This document shows, one piece after another, positions 7,997 through 14,894 of a stretch of DNA of 14,894 nucleotides (positions are counted from its first letter, which is position 1; the number at the start of each line of letters is the position of its first letter). A model generated the notes under the pieces. That model ran no database searches. It saw nothing but the letters and a program-made list of their open reading frames with translations, and was not told the origin of the DNA. The stretch spans positions 1 through 14,894 of the forward strand of contig JACVRA010000376.1 in NCBI GenBank assembly GCA_019828545.1, read 5' to 3'. The DNA is from Paracamarosporium sp. OC-R06-R3. Taxonomy: Eukaryota > Ascomycota > Dothideomycetes > Pleosporales > Didymosphaeriaceae. Both the position numbers and the translations under genes were made by a program.

Positions 7997-9247
7997 ATGC
8001 TACCCGAGATCCCCCCACCCCCCTGCGAAGAGTCTCAAGGCTCAATTGACTCATATCAGGTCTCGGTACCTCCCCGACCAGCAGAAAGCATAGAACCTGG
8101 CACATTTCACGTCTTGCGATCTTATTCTCATGGGATGTCTGCAAACGACCGCGACCAACAGCCGGATGGATACGAGACGTTACTACAACCAATCTTAGAC
8201 ACACCCACTCCCGCGGCGTGGCTACGAAACGGTCGCGATCAGAGACGCCCGCAATCTGAACAGCAAGCGGGAGCTCCTATGTCTCAGCAACCAACCTCGA
8301 CATCTCCTCCGAGGCACATCCAGCCTGTGCAGCAAGCGGAAGCATCCAGTTCTCGGCAACGAGCCTCAACGCCTCTCCCGAGGTACTTCCGACCTGAACA
8401 GCAAGCGGAAGCATCCTCTTCTCGGCAACCAGCCTTGATGTCTCCCTCGAGGTACTTCCAGCTTGAACAGGAAGCGGAAGCATCCGATTCTCAGCAATCA
8501 ACCTCAATATCTCCCCTAAGCTACCTACAACTTGAACCAGGAGACACTTTTCAGCAACCAACCTCAATATTTCCCTCGAGCCGCTCACCTGGACAGCAAG
8601 CGGAAATGCCCGATTTTCAACGCCAGGCCCTGCGTCGCTTTGTGCAAGTAAGCCGCTACATCAACTTACGCTATCCTCCATCTCACTTGGCTTCGCGAAC
8701 GCTACCGTTCCTTGAGGACGAGAGCCTGACCACAGTTCAACGACACGACGCATCGCTTAGAAGGCAAGCGAGCACTTTCGCAGTTGATCACCCTGTCACA
8801 TTTCACTCTCGGGAAGGCGAGATTATCCGGATTGTTACCTTACTCTATCCTCCAGCAACCTGGCATTCGCTCGAGGGATCTCCTCCAATTTCTACTCACA
8901 CCTCAACCAGGTTGCTGTCCATATTCACAGGACCCAACCTATCGCACGGAGTGCAAGTAGGACCACCCATGTCCCAAGAACGTAGCACTCTTCGCCCTCT
9001 GCAAGAGAATGGCGGCATGGGTCAGCAACTTGACCTACCGTATCCTCAAACACCGTTTCCCTCACCCGAAGGGTCCCCTCAAACTTCTCCCCAGCATTCA
9101 TCCAGACCCCAGCGTTTATCCAGGCCCCTGCGTCCATTGAGGTCCCAGCGTTCACCCAGGAAGCGGGCCCAGCTCAAATCAGCTCGGTGCGCCAGGGCAG
9201 AACAGATGGACGATGCGACTGACGACGAAAACACTCCCGAGACCTAG
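7997..9247 (+). CDS. 416-aa repeat-built, disordered hypothetical protein
   Basis: This is a single long open frame from ATG 7997 to TAG 9245-9247, with a CT-rich leader. The protein is rich in Ser, Pro, Gln and Arg. It has no signal peptide, membrane segment or catalytic motif and is probably largely disordered. Residues 89-180 are four tandem 23-residue repeats (consensus QQAEASSSRQPALMSPSRYF plus three residues), followed by a 19-residue partial copy (181-199) and a diverged one from 200. Decayed echoes occur later: DASLRRQAST at 251-260 and GPPMSQERSTLRP at 322-334 recall the repeats. A second motif, YPP/YPQ followed by a Ser/Pro stretch, recurs near 226, 284 and 349. The C-terminus is basic (RPLRPLRSQRSPRKRAQ), suggesting a nuclear signal or nucleic-acid contact, and ends acidic (DDATDDENTPET). 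Family and function are not recognised. Confidence 0.65.
   Translation: MLPEIPPPPCEESQGSIDSYQVSVPPRPAESIEPGTFHVLRSYSHGMSANDRDQQPDGYETLLQPILDTPTPAAWLRNGRDQRRPQSEQQAGAPMSQQPTSTSPPRHIQPVQQAEASSSRQRASTPLPRYFRPEQQAEASSSRQPALMSPSRYFQLEQEAEASDSQQSTSISPLSYLQLEPGDTFQQPTSIFPSSRSPGQQAEMPDFQRQALRRFVQVSRYINLRYPPSHLASRTLPFLEDESLTTVQRHDASLRRQASTFAVDHPVTFHSREGEIIRIVTLLYPPATWHSLEGSPPISTHTSTRLLSIFTGPNLSHGVQVGPPMSQERSTLRPLQENGGMGQQLDLPYPQTPFPSPEGSPQTSPQHSSRPQRLSRPLRPLRSQRSPRKRAQLKSARCARAEQMDDATDDENTPET
8261..8593 (+). repeat. 69-bp in-frame tandem repeat (4 full copies, 1 partial)
   Basis: Units start with CAGCAAGCGG or close variants at 8261, 8330, 8399 and 8468, each exactly 69 bp. A 57-bp short copy runs 8537-8593, and a diverged copy starts at 8594. 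Exact period and codon-multiple spacing point to expansion inside a coding region. The open frame on the opposite strand here is a by-product of the repeat. Confidence 0.85.
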
Positions 9248-9309
9248 GCATTTGCGTGCTGGCCAAGGTCGTCGTGAGCAGCTAGCACAGGCTACTTTGT
9301 GACCTCTTG
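9248..9309. other. probable 3' flank of the repeat protein gene
   Basis: This is the short spacer between the TAG at 9247 and the minisatellite. No separate signal is seen. Confidence 0.4.
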
Positions 9310-9766
9310 GAATGTTGGCATTGGCATTGTCTTCACTGACCACGGCTGGTCTTCACATTTCCTCTCCCAGCAAGACTTCTTGCCTTGGGGATCACGTTCT
9401 TTACCTTACGGCAGCTTCTTTCCTTGTTTATTTTACGGAAGCACTTTGTTGTTGCGAGTATATTTGTCCAGGGGTGGTAATTCACACACGCGCTCTTTTG
9501 TTACGGCAGCTTCTTTGCTTGGTTTTATCGCGGAGGCACTTTGTTATTGCCAGCATCTTTGATCAGCGTTGGCATTCACCACACACACACTCGCGCTCTC
9601 TTTGTCACGGCAGCTTTTGGCTTGTTTTTATCGCGGAGGCATTTTGTTATTGCCAGTATCTTTGACCAGTGGTGGACTTCACACACACACGCTCTTTTCG
9701 TCACGGCAGCCTGTACGTTTATTTTCATCGCGGAAGCACTTTGTTATTTCCAGCATCTGGGTATCT
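9310..9766 (+). repeat. minisatellite, period about 95-104 bp, four copies plus a partial
   Basis: The anchor ACGGCAGC recurs at 9408, 9503, 9607 and 9703. Each copy continues with a T-rich stretch, ATCGCGGAGGCACTTTGTTA, TTGCCAGYATCTTTGA and a CA-repeat run (ACACACAC) before CGCTCTTT. A diverged partial copy (TGACCACGGCTGGTCTTCACA) starts near 9315. Open frames cross the array in several phases only because the units lack stops, and period changes of 95, 104 and 96 bp do not preserve one frame. I therefore call it non-coding. It begins about 60 bp after the repeat protein's stop and could lie in its 3' UTR. Confidence 0.85.
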
Positions 9767-10692
9767 TAGAAAACGGGGCTTGAAAATGGAATGAGATGTT
9801 TTGACATGACATCGCATCGCATCGCATCACTTGATCGTGACTCCTATCTGCGGGTTTGCTACTCCACAGCGACAGCCCAGGCTTGTGAGACTCGTGCAAA
9901 TTGCATGGCCATACACATGTGCACTACGGTAGAGGCATAAAGCGCCGAGGGCGCGGCGATCCCGATACCCTCGAGGGTGAGGAGGGACGAGGCGGGAGGC
10001 GGGAGGTGGGGTTGTTGCGGCCAATGGGATCACCTACCCTACCCCATGTCACTGTATGACGGCGTCTGACTTTGGTTTCCTCCGGCCACGTCGCGCACGC
10101 AATACAAAGCTCAATCTCTACCAAGCCCACCTCGCAGAACGAATGTGGCTACACCTGCCCCCCATTGGACCACGCGTATCTCCCGCCCGGCACGCATGAA
10201 GCACGGACGGGACATGTCAGAAGGCAACGTGGGACGAGCCGAATTTTCTAGATCGGCATTCTTCGCGCTGAAGTGTTGTACGGGCTTCTTCGCCATAGGT
10301 GCGTATCTTGTAGCACGTTTATGCAGGAGCATTGACTTCATGCATTGCTCCATTCGACTGGGCGTGCGTTGACAAGCCCAACTGTCACCATTCTGGGGAA
10401 CCATAACGACGAGCCGCTCATTGTCGAGGAGGTCTTGACATGTGCTCTCGTGGATGCAACGCTTGCGCCGTGCCCAAGTACAAAGCTACCGCTTGCCAAG
10501 AGAAATAACGAGTCTGGTGCCGACATACTGGGTCATGTAAGGAAGGGCGGGGGGTGGGATTTATGCATTGCTCTGCGTAGGACGCGGCCATAACCCCACA
10601 GCGTCCACGTCGGCGTCCCTCCAGGCTGCAACCTCACAGCGGTGCCCTGCAAATCTCTCGATTCTCATCTTCTCAACCCTACTCAAAGCACC
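9767..10692. other. intergenic, no gene; ATCGC microsatellite at 9811-9830
   Basis: The region opens with a short ATCGC run (three units plus ATCAC, 9811-9830), then a GC-rich stretch with a CCAAT at about 10020. The open frames on both strands overlap one another and resemble nothing I know. The last 50 bp (CTCTCGATTCTCATCTTCTC and on) look like a fungal pyrimidine-rich leader for the next gene. Confidence 0.5.
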
Positions 10693-10926
10693 ATGTGCGA
10701 TATTCAGGTCAAGACGTATGCACGTTGTCGCGGCAACCCTCAACACTACGTCAGGGGCGACTATCTCCGGTGTCTGAAGGCACTGGCCCGCCCGAACAAA
10801 CAGCTCTGTGTGCCTCGCAGTGGGCAGCAGCGGGACTTGCCTTTGTCCCTTGATGTACAAGACATGGACATTGCTGGAGAATGTCCCGTTTGCCGTGCAC
10901 AGACGCCACCCCACTCCTCGGATTAA
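10693..10926 (+). CDS. small Cys-rich hypothetical protein, 77 aa
   Basis: The ATG at 10693 sits in a near-ideal fungal start context (AAGCACCATGTG), after a pyrimidine-rich leader. The protein opens MCDIQVKTYARCRGNP and has six Cys (2, 12, 27, 39, 64, 67), ending in GECPVC close to the C-terminus. Spaced Cys plus a CxxC resemble small fungal cytosolic proteins that begin MC and end CPxC, probably a zinc-binding knuckle. There is no signal peptide, so it is not a typical secreted effector. It is a single exon with TAA at 10924-10926. A 128-codon frame on the opposite strand covers the same bases, but it lacks comparable start context and motifs. Confidence 0.6.
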   Translation: MCDIQVKTYARCRGNPQHYVRGDYLRCLKALARPNKQLCVPRSGQQRDLPLSLDVQDMDIAGECPVCRAQTPPHSSD

Positions 10927-11352
10927 AACATCGGTGGGTGTTGGCATGCACCAGCGTCCACTTTTCCAACCGCACTAACTTGTTACTCAGCTCGAGCTTT
11001 TGGGACACAAGTTGCCATTCTTTTTTCACTTTGAACACTTCGTATTTATTGTGCTGTTGTCCATGGTCGAATGTGATTTCCAGTGGGTATCCAGAATGAT
11101 GTGCATCCTGGAAGATTCATTACGGGTCGTTATGTGGGAAAATATATCTTTACTTGGAGGTTTTGTTCGTTTGTAGCTGCTTCCGAACGCTCGTATTGAT
11201 CGCTGAAACGAAGAACAGACCGCTTCGGATTATTGATGAATCCCATCCTGACGCTGTGACTATGAGGCCGTGCAGTACTGCCCACTCCAATACAAGATTT
11301 GCAGCCGGTTAGGCACAATGTATACCTGGTAGCGCGCTGTGCAAAGGACGGT
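10927..11352. other. no recognised gene
   Basis: This holds the probable 3' UTR of the Cys-rich gene and then unassigned sequence. A minus-strand frame enters from the minisatellite (to 11130), but its open length comes mainly from the repeat, and its tail matches no family I recognise. It could hold decayed C-terminal HET sequence; I cannot show this. Confidence 0.4.
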
Positions 11353-11550
11353 GGTATGTTCGACGGTGTGTTTGACGACGGTATGTTCAATGACAATATG
11401 TTTGACGACGGCGTGGAAAGCGGTGGAGACTGGCTGGCTGTTGGAGACGGTATGCTCGATGATAGTATGCTCGACGACGCTATGTCCGACGACGGTGTGC
11501 TCGACGACAGTGTGGAAGGCATTGGAGGCTGGCTAATTGGTTGTTGGAAA
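11353..11550. repeat. two-level minisatellite: 15-bp units within two larger blocks
   Basis: The basic unit is about GGTATGTTCGACGAC (15 bp, the first copy 12 bp). Block A starts at 11353 and block B at 11449. Each has four units and then the same longer tail (GTGGAA..GG.GGAG.CTGGCT..., ending TTGGA), so the block itself is a roughly 96-bp direct repeat. It reads as an acidic pentapeptide (MFDDG/MLDDS) on the plus strand and a Ser/Pro-rich string on the minus strand. Both are open because 15 is a multiple of three, so coding status cannot be decided from openness. Confidence 0.8.
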
Positions 11551-11890
11551 GGAATACGCCTGCCCAGCGGATGTTCGTGCCCTTAGCTGTATAAGCTTCA
11601 AGGCAGTTCGATAAGGCTTCAGTAGCCAGGGCATCGATGGGTCGGTAAGAACGGCGTAATATATCTTGATAACATCGAAAAGTACGTCCCCTAACATCGA
11701 AGAACTACCACAAGGAACTTCAAGCGAAGAATTCAGAGCGGCCTCTTGTACAATCCATAGCCTGCAACACCAATGTCTCTGAACGAGCGAGGTCGTGGCT
11801 TGGATTGGCTTTCCCAAGGGATTGAGCAAATCTTCCAAGCGCGTCTACCACTTTTCTGCAACTCGAATTCCACAATTAATCCAAACAAGT
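11533..11890 (-). pseudogene. HET-domain fragment (heterokaryon incompatibility family)
   Basis: On the minus strand, RHWCCRLWIVQEAALNSSLE carries the hallmark of HET domains (W..R.W..QE). It is followed by FDVIKIYYAVLTDPSMPW, LLKPYRTALKLIQLRART and SAGQAYSF, as in fungal HET proteins. Upstream, CRKVVDAL is in another frame from EDLLNPLGKPIQATT; one extra G near 11835 accounts for the shift. A TAA (plus positions 11876-11878) precedes it in that frame. The N-terminal HET motifs and the downstream part are missing, and the 3' side runs straight into the minisatellite. Intact family members act in vegetative incompatibility and cell death; this one is a relic. Confidence 0.8.
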
Positions 11891-12711
11891 AGGGCCCCCG
11901 TTACGATTTATTAGATTAGGATGCTTATTTCCTTTCGAGGACGTGCACAAAGACTGTTTTCCTGAAAAAGTTCTCGTGTGGTGACGAGAAAGAGGACACC
12001 GTCAAGTTTGAACCCTGTGGGTAAATGACCAAGGATGGTTATGTCGTTAAAACAAAAAACTTGGGTTCAAATAGGGTTGGCGAGAAATGTGGAGCATACG
12101 GCTGCAGGAACCCTTAATAACACTTCTTGTGTATTCGGCTACACAGGAAGGTATTTTCTGGGGGCGGAAGATGGAGGAATCCAAATCCGAAGCTCGGCTT
12201 AGAGATGAGAGAGGTCTGAAGGAACCAGGGTAAGTGTAATTGAACGGCAAAAGACGCATCGATGATGTATTTGTTACAGCCTGCGGCGCAAAACATGAGA
12301 CTGCACTCGATTGAGGTGAAACCTTTACATGTAGCGCTCTTTCGCATTTACTTGTGTCTACCCATACACTCTACCTCTCTAGTGTTCACGACACGCCCTC
12401 GTTGACGTTGAGGCTTTGTGTAGCAGATCAAAAGATTTGATGTCTCCCCGCGGCGGAACCACGGCGGGAGTCCCCATCGGCATGTACTATAAAGCAATCA
12501 GCGGTGCTAGAAATCGAGGACCAGAAATTGGACACAACGGGGCAAAAAGCGGGAACCGGAAGCTTTGCTAAATTCGAGAAGAGAGTCTTTACTAAGTCCA
12601 GAAAAAGAACCCACAATTGCTCAGCTCCTCATCCCACCATTGCTCCTGTCGCCATCTGCAAATCGACACTAGCTATGACTCACAGCGGCGTCCTGGTCTA
12701 ATTTAACCCAG
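11891..12711. other. no recognised gene; possible 5' part of the next gene
   Basis: The left half has only short frames. An open frame (about 12504-12701, EDQKLDTTGQKAGTGSFAKF...) may be the first exon of the gene downstream, but I find no strong donor in it that joins to the acceptor at 12710-12711. ACTATAAAG at 12486-12494 is a possible TATA-like element. Confidence 0.4.
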
Positions 12712-13756
12712 ATCCATCTCCAAGCTCGTTTGAGAGAACTCAACCAGAGAAATATTCAAGATACTCCAAACTCGCCTCGTATACCGCATATGTAGTACCA
12801 GATGTCCTTCTACCTAGCAAAAAGAGAGACGAAAAGAATGAGTTGCGCCTGCGGCAGGGACAATCATTTATCGACATGGAGACAACCTTTCAGAGAACTG
12901 CAGTATTCGTTGCTCGAGAAGAAGATCGCATCCTGGGGAAGCATGAGGTCCAGAGGCTGCTCAGGTACAAAAAGAAAGGAGAGTGGTCGCACGACGAGAT
13001 CCAACAATTGATGGCGCTACGGGACTTTCAATCCCTCTCCGCCCGTGATACGGTCCGCACTGTCAACTAATACTAATGTGTGCTTAGGTGGGTGTTCGAG
13101 CGCGCTACCATTTTCAGGATACCGCGCTGACGATTCTACTTGCAGAGCTTCCAGGTATTTCCTCAGTTGTGGCTCTATTTTCCTTCCAGGAGAGTATCCA
13201 CGACTACACAGGCCCTATGAACAGCAAACGTGTCGTGTCAAGCTTTCGCCTACCTTTTTCAGCACATGGGGACAATCCTCTTACACACGTTGTGCCCATC
13301 ACCGACGTCTACAAACACCTTGGCGAGATATTTCGGGACAAGTCTATGCGCATCCGGTCTCCACTGTCACCAATTGTAAACAATAAATTCATACCAAAGC
13401 TCATGATGGTAGGCGAACTCGACCAGGAACTCTGGGATACCCTTCTCTTTCCAATTATTCAGGCACCACCACCTCTTTTCAAATCAAAACCACTGGACGA
13501 GAAACCAGCTAGAGAGAAAATAAAGCTGACACTAGATGGGAAAGCGAAGAAGAAGGCTTGGGTTGCCGACGTGAACCAACTCACAATCAATGCGCATATC
13601 ACCCTTGTAGGAAAATTCGAATATAGCCGAAAATTGCAAAACGAGCAAAGATGTAAACAATGTCAGCGGTCGGATCGTGCGAAACCTTTGGGCGAAATAC
13701 AGGAACAACAAAATGAGGATGACGAGATGCAGCAGAATGAGGGTGACGAGATTTAG
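12712..13756 (+). CDS. hypothetical lysine-rich protein, spliced, 5' end unresolved
   Basis: Exon A (from acceptor ACCCAG at 12711) reads SSFERTQPEKYSRYSKLASY, later QGQSFIDMETTFQRTAVFVA and EVQRLLRYKKKGEWSHDEIQ. Exon B reads ELPGISSVVALFSFQESIHD, PITDVYKHLGEIFRDKSMRI, LMMVGELDQELWDTLLFPII, a Lys-rich stretch (DGKAKKKAW) and an acidic Gln tail. Two frame-preserving introns are possible: 13045-13145 (GTGATA...TTGCAG, 101 bp) or 13053-13117 (GTCCGC...TTTCAG, 65 bp). Both span twin CTAAT branch-like sites (13066-13077). The tail has two 24-bp repeats (13706-13753) reading QQNEDDEM and QQNEGDEI before TAG. I recognise no family, and no membrane segment or catalytic motif is evident. Coding character is judged from frame length, charge pattern and consistent splicing. 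Confidence 0.5.
13706..13753 (+). repeat. 24-bp in-frame duplication
   Basis: Two adjacent copies of CAACAAAATGAGGATGACGA plus four bases, differing at a few sites, encode an acidic Gln/Asn octapeptide repeat at the very C-terminus of the hypothetical gene. Confidence 0.7.
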
Positions 13757-14820
13757 CAGGCTGTCTTGGAGTCAATACGCTGAATAGACGCTCAGACGAA
13801 TGGGCTTATGTTCTAAAGCCTGTTTGCTAACAAGTTAATGATGATGTTGCAGTTGTATAGTACTTTGCAGCGGTCGATGAATCGACAAAAATGTATAAAT
13901 GAAAGCTTTGATGTAGGGGACAAGTCAAGTTCCCGCGTCACTTGTCTGACCAACCTACCGAAAATGGTGGATGCTTTCAATCTGTGGATCGCATCCCGGA
14001 TCTTATGTCCGGACAGCGAACTATATAGGTCCTACACTACACGTCACGTTACCGTGTCAATGACATCAGCCAACCTCGGCAACCAAAACATCTAGTAGAT
14101 AATAGATAGAGTAAGTCGGTCTCGTCAACCACGCCCCTGCAGTCTCTATTTTCTGCGTTGTAGTACTTGCAAAAGTCGCCTTTGAAAGTAAGGTCGTATG
14201 TAGCGCAATCAAAGCACTAAACAACCATGCTATCTACTCAGCTGCTTCATATTGTCTCGCATTGATAGTTTGGGTGTGCCCTAGAGAAAACAAGGCTATT
14301 GATATAGTATGTGACTGAAACAAGGCCAGCCACAGCCAGGTCTGCTCAATCCCCCGATCACATATACAATTCTCTAAGTCCAAGCTTCGATCTTCATATT
14401 TCAACAGTCATTACTACAACAGCCATAAATAAAACGTCTATTAGTGACTGACGGGCCTCGGAATCCCTTGCCTTGATGATGACATAGCTGTATTCACTCG
14501 GTTGAAAACAGTCCAGTGTATGGCAACGCCAAGGAACAGACTTGATATCCATTCACCAACATAGACGAACCTGGAGCTGAAAAAGCTGCACCCCACATGT
14601 CGCATGTCGCTATCCAAACAACAACTATGACAGCACTGACAAAGCTATTCGGTAAGGAAACTCGCTGACGAGGTGCTCGAACTACACGTTCACACTCGAG
14701 CTCAACCTCACACTCAATTAGAAAAAAAAAGACATCACGATGAAACAACCGTCGAGCAAGAGATGCGTTATTCATTACAATGACATGTTCTATCAACAAT
14801 TACTAACAATGAATAAGGGT
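13757..14820. other. about 1.1 kb with no recognised gene
   Basis: A frame at 13838-14095 (ending in ASRILCPDSELYRSYTTRHV and more) follows a possible CTAAC...TTGCAG acceptor at 13851-13852, so it might be an exon or relic, but I cannot assign it. The rest has only short frames, an A-run near 14721-14730 and no RNA gene that I can see. Confidence 0.4.
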
Positions 14821-14882
14821 ATATGTTCTCACCAGCAGTTTGGACTTGATCCTGGCGCGCATAAATTGCCGTGAGAACATAT
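14821..14882. repeat. perfect 12-bp inverted repeat with 38-bp spacer
   Basis: ATATGTTCTCAC at 14821-14832 is the exact reverse complement of GTGAGAACATAT at 14871-14882. The next base on each side does not pair. No target-site duplication is seen outside the arms. It may be a tiny terminal-inverted-repeat element, a hairpin or a paired regulator site. Confidence 0.75.
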
Positions 14883-14894
14883 TTCAGGCGTAAG

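Noticed and set aside
8277..8588. 103-codon frame antisense to the 69-bp repeats
   Set aside because: Open only because the repeat unit is a multiple of three and lacks stops on that strand.
10341..10574. ATGCATTGCTC occurring twice (about 10340 and 10563)
   Set aside because: Only 11 bp, with no further similarity around the two sites; probably chance.
10561..10947. 128-codon minus-strand frame over the Cys-rich gene
   Set aside because: The plus-strand frame has a far better start context, a leader and a Cys pattern; the longer antisense frame is most likely a shadow.
11130..11522. Ser/Pro-rich minus-strand frame across the minisatellite
   Set aside because: Its length is due to the 15-bp repeat; the non-repeat tail has no recognised similarity, so it is not called as a gene.
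1..14894. tRNA, rRNA or CRISPR-like structure
   Set aside because: Several GGTTC-like words were checked by eye, but no cloverleaf arms fit; the repeats here are head-to-tail without spacer structure.

Overview
The window looks like nuclear DNA of a filamentous ascomycete (Pezizomycotina). Candidate introns are short (about 47-60 bp), with GT...AG ends and CTAAC/CTGAC-like branch points. The recognisable protein families are fungal: an F-box-like leucine-rich N-terminus, a DUF7924-type protein, a HET-domain fragment and an Atm1/HMT1-type ABC transporter relic. There are no bacterial operons, CRISPR arrays or obvious tRNA/rRNA genes. Density of intact genes is low, and pseudogenes and tandem repeats are common. 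This suggests an accessory, gene-poor, decaying region. No species can be assigned.

Layout. 1-2058: spliced gene for an F-box-like hypothetical protein (+), first intron uncertain. 2506-3549: multi-exon RNase H1-type gene (+) with a long in-frame intron bounded by a 12-bp direct repeat, a probable 9-nt microexon and a coiled-coil tail; more tail-like coding sequence lies beyond its TGA, to 3729. 4250-5040: ABC transporter pseudogene (+). 5057-5960: DUF7924-like gene (-), convergent with the relic. 6000-6345: broken and truncated second gene (-) resembling the same kind of protein. 6350-7860: no convincing gene. 7868-7990: CT-rich leader of a 416-aa repeat-built disordered protein (+, 7997-9247). 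9310-9766: minisatellite with a period near 100 bp. 10693-10926: small Cys-rich protein (+). 11353-11550: two-level 15-bp minisatellite abutting a broken HET fragment (-, to about 11890). 12712-13756: spliced lysine-rich hypothetical gene (+) of unknown family. 14821-14882: perfect 12-bp inverted repeat near the right edge.

There is no sign that these genes form one pathway. Most stop codons in the pseudogenes fit single C-to-T changes (CAA, CAG or CGA to TAA, TAG or TGA), as repeat-induced point mutation or simple decay would produce. I see no clear new multi-gene system. The best leads are the gene architecture of the RNase H locus, the repeat-built 416-aa protein, and the pair of DUF7924/PD-(D/E)XK-like modules.
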